From M3007 sp044350415 (lineage in GTDB: Bacteria; Bacteroidota; Bacteroidia; Chitinophagales; Saprospiraceae), in the NCBI GenBank assembly GCA_044350415.1, contig JBILHQ010000170.1, positions 1 to 13,838 of the forward strand: a DNA stretch of 13,838 nucleotides. The letters are read 5' to 3'. The notes beneath the pieces are model-generated. The model did no database searches, was not told the DNA's origin, and worked only from the letters and a program-made list of their open reading frames with translations. Below, piece after piece: positions 1 through 7,763 of the stretch (positions within the stretch are counted from its first letter, which is position 1; each line of letters opens with the position of its first letter). The position numbers were made by a program, and so were the translations under genes.

Positions 1-285
1 GCACTGCGTTTTAGGGACAATGGTCACTTGTGGCAACTCAAACAAGTTTGATGCATTTGTCAATTTGAAAAATCACCTCATATAAATTATACTAAATGGG
101 AGCTGTGTCAGAAGATGCGGTACAGCGCCCATCTGGGAAAAAAACAAAAAGGGACATCACCCGAACACCCCCTCCGCTTTGGTGCTCCCAATTAGTTGGA
201 TAGCTTTCGCGTTCATTCAAGCTTAGGGAGACTTGAGGTCGCTTTTTAAGGCCCCAAAATAGCCCAAAACTGTCTGACCCCCAAT

Positions 286-345
286 TTGTACATACGTTGT
301 ACATGAACGCAATTTGGATATACCCTCTGCAATAGGGTACTTTTG
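286..345 (+). promoter_or_regulatory. Bacteroidota-type promoter with paired TTGTACAT boxes upstream of the ADF-H gene
   Basis: A TTTG at 313-316 is followed after 21 bases by TACTTTTG at 338-345, which fits the Bacteroidota housekeeping consensus TTTG-N19-21-TAnnTTTG. Transcription would begin near 350, leaving a leader of about 90 bases before the start codon at 443. Two identical octamers, TTGTACAT, lie at 286-293 and 297-304. They are 11 bases (one helical turn) apart and end nine bases before the -33 element, where a regulator could bind. The operator role is inferred from position only. The rest of bases 1-442 shows no credible gene. Confidence 0.5.
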
Positions 346-442
346 TCGCAATAAATTGTAAAAGCGGAAGTTCCTGAACCCGCCCGTTTTGGAAAAAGAA
401 AGGCGCAACCAAAAGCTTACAACGCGATAAGCGTAAGCAAAA

Positions 443-850
443 ATGAGTATGATAAGTCAAAACATCATTGACAGTTATAATTCGATGAAAACAAACCATG
501 ATACAAGTGCATTGCTTTTAACACTGGATAGCAATAATCGGGATGTACTATTGCTTAGTAAAGCAGATGTCAATACCTCTTACCAGGATATTGTTGCTCA
601 ATTGCCAAAAGATGACCTGGTATTTCTTATTATGATTTTTAATTATGAAACCGATGAAAAACCACCTCGAAAAACAGCGCAAATTTTACTAATCACGTGG
701 ATTCCGGAGAGTACGCCCGCCCGGAGAAGAATGTCGGGTACAATGATTAAAGGTGAGATACAACAAGCTTGTGTCGGACTCCAAAAGGATTTGACCGTAA
801 GTGATTTCGGCGGACTTGACTATGATGTTATTCGCAAACTGATGATGTGA
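443..850 (+). CDS. ADF/cofilin-like protein (single ADF-H domain)
   Basis: The 135-residue product reads end to end as one actin-depolymerising-factor homology domain. Visible matches to yeast and animal cofilins, from memory: an N-terminal helix (residues 5-16) ending in NSMK, where cofilin has NDMK or NDLK; a hydrophobic strand at 23-38; SYQDIVAQLP at 46-55, matching SYDAFLEKLP; NYET at 67-70, matching TYET or EYE; and the hallmark at 85-97, TWIPESTPARRRM, matching TWSPDTAPVRSKM. The basic residues R94-R96 sit where cofilin contacts actin. The end, SDFGGLDYDVI (120-130), matches TDFSEVSYDSV. The YASSKD segment after the hallmark is replaced by SGTMIKG. There is no signal peptide or membrane segment, so a cytoplasmic location is inferred. 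The start at 443 is preferred; ATG at 449 is possible. ADF-H proteins bind and sever actin filaments; no actin gene is in the window, so the partner is unknown. Fold assignment is confident, function is inference. Confidence 0.82.
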   Translation: MSMISQNIIDSYNSMKTNHDTSALLLTLDSNNRDVLLLSKADVNTSYQDIVAQLPKDDLVFLIMIFNYETDEKPPRKTAQILLITWIPESTPARRRMSGTMIKGEIQQACVGLQKDLTVSDFGGLDYDVIRKLMM

Positions 851-854
851 TCTT

Positions 855-924
855 AATGCCTCAAGTTGTGACCAAAAACATCACCACTACGTGGTTGAAG
901 CATTAGGTCAGGACTTGAGGCATT
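855..924. repeat. 70-base palindromic element just after the ADF-H gene
   Basis: AATGCCTCAAGT at 855-866 is the exact reverse complement of ACTTGAGGCATT at 913-924. After two unpaired or wobble positions the stem resumes with TGACC (869-873) against GGTCA (906-910). A small hairpin, ACCAC-TAC-GTGGT, occupies 883-895 inside the loop. The element begins four bases after the ADF-H stop codon. No long T-run follows, so it is not a classical terminator. A 3'-end-stabilising hairpin, a factor-dependent terminator or a small palindromic mobile element would all fit. Confidence 0.6.
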
Positions 925-1003
925 CAAAACAACGCAATAAAAGTTTCCAGATTCTCGGAATTGTCCAGTAACTCTTTATCACTATCCTATTTTCCCGGAT
1001 AGG

Positions 1004-1297
1004 ATGGAGGGTTTAAAGCTCTGGGAGAGTACTATCGTGTTGGTTCGTTTCCCGCTGCTCAACAGCAGCAGGTACTGTGGGAAGAGGATTCTTGACGTCG
1101 GCGCCGGGGTGGGGGTAGTCGGGATATCCGCCGCCGCTTTCCTGAGGGCCGACGTCGTTATGTTGGATTACCAGGAAGCAGTGCTGGGGTTGTGCCAGAA
1201 GAACATTGAAGCAACCCGACAATCGTTCGGTCAGAATTGTTTGCCCGAGGTGAGGTTTCTGGACTGGAATCCCATTACTGGTTGTAAATTCGTTTGA
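1004..1297 (+). pseudogene. Truncated METTL21/Methyltransf_16-type protein methyltransferase
   Basis: The reading frame covers the N-terminal half of a SAM-dependent methyltransferase of the METTL21/FAM86 (Methyltransf_16) kind. It shows KLWESTIVL, like the LWES/VWES-x-VLA motif before the Rossmann fold; motif I, ILDVGAGVGVVGI (near residues 29-41); the acidic post-I motif VVMLDY; a helix with QKNIEA; and LDW near residue 88. Family members usually exceed 200 residues. Here homology stops just after LDW and a stop follows at 1295-1297, so the catalytic second half is missing. The frame is open back to 941 (stop at 938-940), but nothing there looks like the usual N-terminus. The codons are rich in GCC, GTC, GAC and GGG, unlike the AT-richer ADF-H gene next door, which suggests a different origin. 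Members of this family methylate lysines in eukaryotic proteins; bacterial relatives exist. An active product is unlikely. Confidence 0.6.
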
Positions 1298-1550
1298 AAC
1301 TAAACAAGCTTAGCCCTTCGCTCCTTTGCCACTACAGCAAATTCAACACTGCTATGACTAAGTCTGCCATCGTTATCTCCTCCCATCCATGAACGACTGC
1401 TTCCTCTTTCAATTTGACAGTACGATAACGATTTCACTTGTTCCATAAAACACCCTGTAAAATGTTCCTGCCAACTTTACCCCGGATGTCATGCTACCAG
1501 TAATCAGGTTGCCGTAGCATTTAGTCGTGCATATAAACGTAACTACGCAC
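1298..1550 (-). mobile_element. Probable 5' remnant of a group II intron
   Basis: Read on the minus strand, this stretch starts with GTGCG at 1550-1546, the canonical group II intron 5' end. It continues with short pairable segments such as GCTAC and GGTAGC, as expected of domain I. Near its other end it has GGCAAAGGAGCGAAGGG, which resembles the GGAGCGAAGGG commonly found just ahead of or at the start of the intron-encoded reverse transcriptase. No reverse transcriptase frame, domain V hairpin or 3' end follows; the sequence runs straight into the methyltransferase fragment near 1280-1297. It therefore looks like an intron 5' piece left by a deletion or recombination. The call is from motif memory, without a covariance search. 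Confidence 0.42.
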
Positions 1551-2515
1551 TTTTGACATCGTCTTTGCCCTATCTAGGCTTCATCGTTGGTTACTTTTCG
1601 TTCAGCTCCATTTTACGCACCTTCAAGAATCGTTGTTCTCGTTTTTCCTCATCGCTCACCACAATATAGTTTCCTGCTATTGCAGCATAAGGTGGTTTGA
1701 TAACTACTCCTGAAAGTCGTCATCGGAAGTCCAATTCACTATTCCAATTTGCACTTTGCCGGCCATTCTGTTCGCTCGAACTCCGCTCAAAGATGCTCGT
1801 GATTTACAGTGACTTCCATCTGTTTTACAGCATTCTACCTACTTTGTAAGGTAGGTTAATTCAAGTCACACACGTTTTGCAGCTTGGCGAAGATGGCGAT
1901 TTTACCACGAATATTGATGCGAAGAACTAATACTTGATTTATCACAAATGTGTTTCCGAAGCACTGAACCGCCACTTTTGCAAAACCCGTATTAGCCCCA
2001 CTTTTCTTCCCATCGTCATTTATCTTCTTTTGTTTTAGTTGAATAATTGTCAAGTGGAATGTCTTTGTTTATATACTTCGCGCTGGGAGGTTTTGTGCCT
2101 ATCCTTTGGCCTAAGCTATTGATTATGAGCCCTCAGTATGACATTTAATGTAGCCTTTCAGGCGGCGTGCAGTATACGTTTGTCTGCCATAAATAAAATA
2201 CGGTCTAACTTGTCAAATTCAAATAACAAAAGCTAAGATCAAAGCTTCCGTATTGAATAAATTTATGCAGCCCGCAGCCCCGGTAGCCGTAAAAGTCGCC
2301 TGACCTTTAACCGGGTTAGGGGAAACCGGCTCTGTCGGCCGGTTCATGCAACAAAGCCGGTAAACAACACAAAAAGCACAACAAATATATTAAACTTTTC
2401 CACAAATCAACATTACCAAAGGAACTTTTTTATTTCAAGTTACCACCTAGCACCCAATCGTAAATCGAATCAATCGTAATTCGTAAATCCTGCTTCGACT
2501 GCGGTCAGCAACACA
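1551..2515. other. Gene-poor, apparently eroded region
   Basis: I find no credible gene in this near 1-kb stretch. The longest minus-strand frame (2053 to 1856, 65 residues) has no recognisable motif. Around 1620-1780 on the minus strand, a short frame starting MAGKVQIGIV ends at a stop near 1704; the next frame runs on as IKPPYAAIAGNYIVVSDEEK to a stop near 1600. This may be a frameshifted end of an unknown protein. A GC-rich hairpin, AACCGGC/GCCGGTT with a 7-base loop, lies at 2324-2344, and a weak repeat, AATACGG/CCGTATT, spans 2197-2254. Short unrelated open pieces suggest decayed mobile or transferred DNA. Confidence 0.4.
2456..2487. repeat. TCGTAAA-type intergenic repeat, copy 1
   Basis: A 32-base stretch built from TCGTAAA-like heptamers. 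It matches the stretch at 8197-8228 at 29 of 32 positions (mismatches at its 16th, 20th and 25th bases). It lies about 30 bases beyond the stop codon of the 1509-residue minus-strand gene. Confidence 0.65.
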
Positions 2516-5500
2516 TCACTTCTTCCGCCCTTCCTTCACCCGACTCACAAACGCCGCCGCCACATTTGGATTAGCGGCCACCACTTCGTACAATTCCCCA
2601 TCGGACATTTTAAACTGCAAATCTTTGGTTTTCATTGCCAGTAATACCTCGTTGAATTTAGGGTCGCTGCTGGCTACATTCATCACACCTGCCTGATAAC
2701 CAAAGAAATACCACAATTCCGGTGTCACTGACAAGTAAATATAGTAGCGATCATCGCCGCCTTGCGGCATCTTGTATTCCACATAAGTGGTAAGCACTTT
2801 ATTGATTTGTTCGCCGGCAACCGTTACCAATGGCATTTTATCATCGACGCTCAGGAACGACTGGTATTCCGGATTCCAGGTGACATTGTGCCGGCCCAAC
2901 AGGAAGGTGAATTTGTTGTCGGCTTTGGGCAACAGGATCAGGTTATTTTTCAAATCTGCGTTAATCGTCGGCTCCAATTTCGGGTCGCTGACGAACTCCG
3001 GAATGGCCTGCTGGTAAAAGGAGGCCTGGGCGGTATAAATAGCGTTGGGCGCATCGTAAGTGGCCGCTTTCAGGCCGTTGATCAAGGCATCTGTCAGTTT
3101 TTGCGGGAGGGTAAAAGCCGAGCCACTCATCACTTCGCCGGTCAGTGCAAATCCGGTACTGTCGCTTCTGTTAAAATCAGTGCGGAGTTTACCGGCTGCT
3201 TTAATACTCATGTACTCCAATCCTGAACCGAGTGCAATGGGGCCCTCGGCCACCAACGTTCCCACACGGTTGTCGAATATCATTTTTGAGCCGCGCTGGG
3301 TATTGCCGACCACTTTGGCCGAGTCGCCAAAGATAAAACGGTCATTGGAAGGCTCATATTTGAAATGATCCTGTACATCAATGAGCGGTCGGTCTACCCT
3401 GGCATACGCGGGTAACAGGATGCGGGGATAACATTCACCGGTTTCTTTACTGAGAAAAATACCGGAAACAAGTGGGTCGTCCAGCTCGTTTTTGGCATTC
3501 TTGATGCGGATCAGCGGCGTGGTTTTATCAATAGCGGTATTGACCAAAAACCAGTTGCTGCCCGGGAGTTTATCGGCGTCTATTTTAGCAAAACCCTCAA
3601 ACCGCATATTGGGCTTATTGGCTTCCAATTTGGCATCGCCTTTAAAAAACGTCTTGACATCCATTCTGAATTTAGCGTCTTCTTTCAGCGGTCCGCTGGC
3701 AGAGGTCAATACATTTTTGGTGCGCGGGGTACCGCCCCCTACTCTTTCGCCAATGATATTGTCGAAGAAAATTTCCTGGTCGTAACCGGGAATATTGTAC
3801 TGGTAATACCCTTTGGCTTTATAGTCTTTTTTGCCGATAATATCGACTGTGGCCCTGGTGATGGTGTGGTATTTATTGACAGTGTCGGCCACAATCCGGC
3901 AATTGGCAAGTTGTGCCATCTCACCACCTGATTTGATTTCAATATTGCCGTTTTCGGTATAAATATAGGCGTCAGCTGATTTGATCACCTCCACACTTCC
4001 GATCTTCAGGAGATTAGTTTTCATATCATACAACGCCGTTTTTCCTTCAAAACGCAGACTGTCGCGGTTAGGATCGGTGGAGATAAATACCCCTAGTTTG
4101 TTCGGATCGGCTTTAAAAGTGATGGTTTGCGCCTTCATATCCCAGTCGAATTCATTCATGGAGGTCAGGTACTGGTCGAGAGGCAAGGTGGTATTCGCAT
4201 CGGCAGTATTGGCCTTGAAGTGTCCCTGTTGTGCATCAAAGTCGAGCTCACCGTCGATATTTTTGGAGTCGAAGGCAATTCCCGAGCCGCTCAATGCTTT
4301 AATTTGCAAGTCGGCCGTATCGGCACCTGCCTGGAATGGTCCGTAGGCGATCAGTTTGGAGGTAAGTTTACCGCCGGCCCATTCGAACACCCCTTTCCCT
4401 TTCAGACCGGATGGGGTAAGGATGAGCGTACCTTTGTGGGCGTATCCTTCGGCTTTGAACAGCGCAAAGTCCTTCGCTTTACTTTCCACATACATCGAAT
4501 CCCGGAACGGCAACCAGTTCACTTTTACGTCCTGGCCACTCGCTTGCGGCACTTTTACAGCTCCTTCCCGGTCTTCGGTCATGAAGAATTTCCGGGCAGT
4601 ACCGGTCATTTGTTTGGGTTTAAAAATTAAATCCTCCGATTCAATTTTAGCCGTGAGATAAGAAACGGTGCCTTTCCCTAAAAAACCTTTGTTACTCAAA
4701 TCGACGGTTCCGGTAAAATTCCCCTTCTTGTCGTAAGCAGGGTAACCAGGAACTGGGGTTTTGTGAATAAATCCGAATGATTTATCATCGGGCCGCACGA
4801 TAATCATTTCTTTAAATGGCGGAAAGATCAATGCAGGGCGCATTTCTCCTTTAAATTTCAGGTCTTCCGGCTCGTAGTTGTCCAGTGCATTAAAGGAGAA
4901 GGGATCGAGTTTGAAAAAGAAGGAATCCCGCCGGTAGGCGTTATTTTGTGTCTCGGGTCGTTGGTAATAGACGAAGGAGTTTTTCTTCGACTGCATGGAT
5001 GGAAACATCTCGAGGTCTTCTTTACCTGATTTGTTGTTCGGTGCATCCACCAGCAATACGCCGGATACAAATTCGACCGTGGAGTTCATCGCATTGGCCT
5101 TTTTCAAGCCTGAGTTAGGGTCTTTTTCCCCAAAAGGCAAATAAAAGTCAAGGTTCTTAACAGAGTCAAACTGTATCTCGAATTTATTGTAATCGAAAGC
5201 CATATTCTGGCCTTCAAACAAAGCGTAACCGGCAAAAAGGCGGCCGGACAATTTCATATCCCGGTTTTTCAGCAAAACCAATTCACTGCTCCGGGGAATT
5301 ACCGCCACGTGTTGCCGACTGCTGAGTTCCAGTCGTTTGACCTCATTGATCGTGGTTTGTTTGGTTTTCATATCCAGCGTGGCATTCGACTTCGACGAAG
5401 TGGACTCGATTTTGATGGCGTCAAAGTCTTTTTTACCTGCGCTGGCTAAAGCGTAGTGGAGGAGTTTGTCGCGCACCACGATTTGGTGGCGTTCAAAATA

Positions 5501-7045
5501 ATAATTGATAAATCCTTCGGCCACCATTTGGGCCAACAAGGTTTGAATCACCACGTGGTTCCATTTAGGATTGAGTTCGGCGGCATAGGCATTGTCGGTC
5601 ACCACATAACGGTCCTGATCGTCTTTACCGGTAGCCAGGGCCAGCAGATAGAGGACCGATACCGGATTTTTTTCGGCGATGCTTTGCAGTTTGATCATCG
5701 TAGCTGGTTCGTAAAGATTACTGCTTTCGAACGAAACCGTTTGAGGAACACCTTTACGGCCTGGCACTTGAGCGCCTATTTCGAGGGAATCGGCATTATA
5801 GTGGTAAGCAATCCGCTCGGCATCAAGGTTCATATTATAAAAAGAGGAATAAAACGGATTCCGTTGGGAGCCTTTGAGTCCCCGTTCCATTACAATATTT
5901 TGTTTTTTAATATCCAAACGCATGGTAGCTCCGGGGTGTAGAATTTCGGACCCATCTTCCATCAACATTTTGGCATCCACATCATCGGCCACCACACTGG
6001 TTTCTCTTTTAATAATAAAGAGGTCTGATTTGCCATCGAAAACTTTAATGCGTTTTTTATCAAACACCGTCAAATGCGCGGGATTGGCCAAGGTGCCATA
6101 ACCATAGATCGAACTACCCCAGAGTTTGAAACCACCTTCGTATTCAATGCCTTCACCGAATTTATTGAGCTGCAGTGTTTTCTCGAAAGATTCAAAGCGC
6201 GGATATCCACCCGAGCTGTCCCGCAAAGTTATTTCCACATAATGCTGCAAGCTACCGGTAATGGGGCCTTGCGGAAAATACAAGGGGTAATAGAGTGTAG
6301 CGGTGTCACTTTTAAACAAGGGTTTATTGGTGTCTACCACATAGGTGGTCAAGGTGGCATAAACAGTAGTATCGAGGCCGGCATTTTGCCAGTTCACTTT
6401 GCCCTTCCGGCCTTGCCAGCGGTTGGTGAAGGGGAAATAAGTACCTGAAGTTTTGTAAATACCGATGGAGTCATTTTTACGGATACCGTACAAATCCACA
6501 TTTTCGCAAACCAGCAACGCCTGTCCGGAAGAGTCGACGAAATCAAAATGCCATTTGCCGCCGCGTACTTTCCAGGTAACGGACCCACCCTCGCCTGTTT
6601 TCAGGGCATTACTTCCCATAAAATCGGCCGAGAACTCCAGGTAAAAACTAATCGGTTTAGTCTTTCCCAGGACGGAAGATTTTAGCGTCTTTTCAGTTGC
6701 CACATGCCAGCGATCGAAAGTAGTGGTATCGCTGTTCGCTTTGGCACCCGTGATGGCGTTGATATAATTTTTGAAATAAGGGAATGCCGATAATTTCAGT
6801 TCCCGCATCCGGTTGCTGGCGGCCATGATGCGCACCATATCCGGCTCGGTAAGCAGGGTCAATTTATATTGTTTTTTAAAAACAGTAAACGCTTCGGCCA
6901 TGTCCGGGCGTTTAGAGGCGTTCATAAAGGCGTCCAGCTGGTTCAAAAAATCCCCGGAATTTTCCGTGAATTTGGTGTCCTGCGCCTGGAGGTTGGAGGT
7001 AAACGAAAAACAAACGAAGAGTAAGGCGGTAATTAAATGCTTCAT
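2516..7045 (-). CDS. Giant secreted protein of unknown function (1509 residues)
   Basis: The protein begins with a clean signal peptide (residues 1-22, hydrophobic core LITALLFVCFSF, likely cleavage after LQAQ), so it is exported. No further membrane helix is evident. Most of the chain alternates short hydrophobic and polar segments with many G, D, K and T residues, suggesting an extended beta-rich structure. A helical segment near 495-540 resembles a winged-helix-like insert. Around 1060-1090 (segments such as YIYTENGNIEIKSGG) the pattern recalls LptA/OstA-like or TamB/AsmA-like repeats, but no family motif is firm enough to name. It ends in a basic tail (KEGRKK) without an outer-membrane beta-signal. 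The DUF6794-like gene lies 100 bases upstream on the same strand, so the two may be co-transcribed. The frame is uninterrupted over 4.5 kb, so it is under selection. I do not recognise its function; periplasm or envelope is inferred from the signal peptide. Confidence 0.9.
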   Translation of the reverse strand: MKHLITALLFVCFSFTSNLQAQDTKFTENSGDFLNQLDAFMNASKRPDMAEAFTVFKKQYKLTLLTEPDMVRIMAASNRMRELKLSAFPYFKNYINAITGAKANSDTTTFDRWHVATEKTLKSSVLGKTKPISFYLEFSADFMGSNALKTGEGGSVTWKVRGGKWHFDFVDSSGQALLVCENVDLYGIRKNDSIGIYKTSGTYFPFTNRWQGRKGKVNWQNAGLDTTVYATLTTYVVDTNKPLFKSDTATLYYPLYFPQGPITGSLQHYVEITLRDSSGGYPRFESFEKTLQLNKFGEGIEYEGGFKLWGSSIYGYGTLANPAHLTVFDKKRIKVFDGKSDLFIIKRETSVVADDVDAKMLMEDGSEILHPGATMRLDIKKQNIVMERGLKGSQRNPFYSSFYNMNLDAERIAYHYNADSLEIGAQVPGRKGVPQTVSFESSNLYEPATMIKLQSIAEKNPVSVLYLLALATGKDDQDRYVVTDNAYAAELNPKWNHVVIQTLLAQMVAEGFINYYFERHQIVVRDKLLHYALASAGKKDFDAIKIESTSSKSNATLDMKTKQTTINEVKRLELSSRQHVAVIPRSSELVLLKNRDMKLSGRLFAGYALFEGQNMAFDYNKFEIQFDSVKNLDFYLPFGEKDPNSGLKKANAMNSTVEFVSGVLLVDAPNNKSGKEDLEMFPSMQSKKNSFVYYQRPETQNNAYRRDSFFFKLDPFSFNALDNYEPEDLKFKGEMRPALIFPPFKEMIIVRPDDKSFGFIHKTPVPGYPAYDKKGNFTGTVDLSNKGFLGKGTVSYLTAKIESEDLIFKPKQMTGTARKFFMTEDREGAVKVPQASGQDVKVNWLPFRDSMYVESKAKDFALFKAEGYAHKGTLILTPSGLKGKGVFEWAGGKLTSKLIAYGPFQAGADTADLQIKALSGSGIAFDSKNIDGELDFDAQQGHFKANTADANTTLPLDQYLTSMNEFDWDMKAQTITFKADPNKLGVFISTDPNRDSLRFEGKTALYDMKTNLLKIGSVEVIKSADAYIYTENGNIEIKSGGEMAQLANCRIVADTVNKYHTITRATVDIIGKKDYKAKGYYQYNIPGYDQEIFFDNIIGERVGGGTPRTKNVLTSASGPLKEDAKFRMDVKTFFKGDAKLEANKPNMRFEGFAKIDADKLPGSNWFLVNTAIDKTTPLIRIKNAKNELDDPLVSGIFLSKETGECYPRILLPAYARVDRPLIDVQDHFKYEPSNDRFIFGDSAKVVGNTQRGSKMIFDNRVGTLVAEGPIALGSGLEYMSIKAAGKLRTDFNRSDSTGFALTGEVMSGSAFTLPQKLTDALINGLKAATYDAPNAIYTAQASFYQQAIPEFVSDPKLEPTINADLKNNLILLPKADNKFTFLLGRHNVTWNPEYQSFLSVDDKMPLVTVAGEQINKVLTTYVEYKMPQGGDDRYYIYLSVTPELWYFFGYQAGVMNVASSDPKFNEVLLAMKTKDLQFKMSDGELYEVVAANPNVAAAFVSRVKEGRKK

Positions 7046-7079
7046 GCCTGGGCTAAATCAAATGAATAAAAATAGTAAC

Positions 7080-7110
7080 GTTGTTGCGGTGGGAGGCCAT
7101 TCGCAACAAC
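7080..7110. other. Perfect 9-bp hairpin between the two minus-strand secreted-protein genes
   Basis: GTTGTTGCG at 7080-7088 and CGCAACAAC at 7102-7110 are exact reverse complements around a 13-base loop. In the minus direction the hairpin is followed within about six bases by the T-rich ACTATTTTTATTC. It sits in the 100-base gap after the stop of the 205-residue gene and before the start of the 1509-residue gene. A partial terminator or attenuator, or an mRNA-processing hairpin setting the ratio of the two products, is inferred. Confidence 0.45.
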
Positions 7111-7145
7111 TATTTAAGGACAAAGAAACGGTAAAAAGAACATTA

Positions 7146-7763
7146 CTACTGTCCTTTGGGGGTTTCCACGTCTTTTTTAGTCGCCGGAGTAATCACGTCT
7201 GCCGGCACCGGGCGTTTCCGCACTTCTTCGTGGATGACTTTGCCCTCCTTTTTTTCCGCCTGAAATTCCTTTTTACGGGTTTCGCGGTAATATTGCGACA
7301 GCGATTTGATTTCGACTGACTTGCCATTGATATGGCGGGAGTAGGCGATAATCAAAAAATCAGCCATATCATCGGGATACGTGACGCCGGCGCTGCGGAG
7401 GTAATTGGACAGGCGGGAACCTTCGTAGAAGCACCAGTTGGTGATCATCCAGCGGCCCAGACGGTCGTGCAATTTCAGACAAACACTGTCTTCCGGAATC
7501 GTTTTAATAGCGGATTTTGATTCCTCAGTAATGTTTTTGTCTAATTGTAACAGGGCGTCGTCCAAATTTTTTGGAATATACACCCCATGTAACCGGTCTT
7601 TGGTGATTCGTTCCTGATAACGTTTCTGGTACTCTTCTTCTGTGTTAGCCGGTCCATCCTCCTTTGACTCGGTTTGTGCAAAGGAAAAAGTGGGCGTCAG
7701 CAACAAAAAAAGTGCGCAGCAGCACATTAAAAAAGAATTTATTTTCAACAAAGGAAAAAGCAT
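7146..7763 (-). CDS. Secreted DUF6794-like protein (205 residues)
   Basis: An N-terminal signal peptide (residues 1-30; K7, then a hydrophobic run, likely cleavage after FSFAQ) marks an exported protein. The core at about 61-150 has the order IPKNLDDALLQLD, an acidic helix, GRWMITNW, GSRLSNYLRSAGV, YPDDM and HINGK. I recognise this as similar to the small DUF6794 domain of Bacteroidota proteins, whose biochemical role is unknown to me. The C-terminal 45 residues are lysine- and glutamate-rich, then P- and T-containing, and probably disordered. The start at 7763 supplies the basic n-region; ATG at 7727 would leave a signal without one. With that start, its start codon overlaps the start codon of the divergent gene. 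It is upstream of the 1509-residue secreted protein and may be expressed with it. Confidence 0.8.
   Translation of the reverse strand: MLFPLLKINSFLMCCCALFLLLTPTFSFAQTESKEDGPANTEEEYQKRYQERITKDRLHGVYIPKNLDDALLQLDKNITEESKSAIKTIPEDSVCLKLHDRLGRWMITNWCFYEGSRLSNYLRSAGVTYPDDMADFLIIAYSRHINGKSVEIKSLSQYYRETRKKEFQAEKKEGKVIHEEVRKRPVPADVITPATKKDVETPKGQ

Noticed and set aside
231..238. ACTTGAGG match to the arm of the palindrome at 913-924
   Set aside because: Only eight bases; expected by chance and not part of a mirrored structure.
92..499. 135-residue minus-strand frame overlapping the start of the ADF-H gene
   Set aside because: No family motif or signal; it overlaps the strongly supported ADF-H gene and its promoter on the other strand.
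1856..2053. 65-residue minus-strand frame in the eroded region
   Set aside because: Short and lysine-rich, without a recognisable domain; no reason to prefer it over chance.
4127..4630. Plus-strand frames (up to 167 residues) opposite the 1509-residue gene
   Set aside because: They lie wholly on the complement of a continuous 4.5-kb coding frame and have low-plausibility composition; treated as shadows.
6813..7319. 168-residue plus-strand frame spanning two minus-strand gene ends
   Set aside because: Antisense to both secreted-protein genes and the hairpin gap; no domain.
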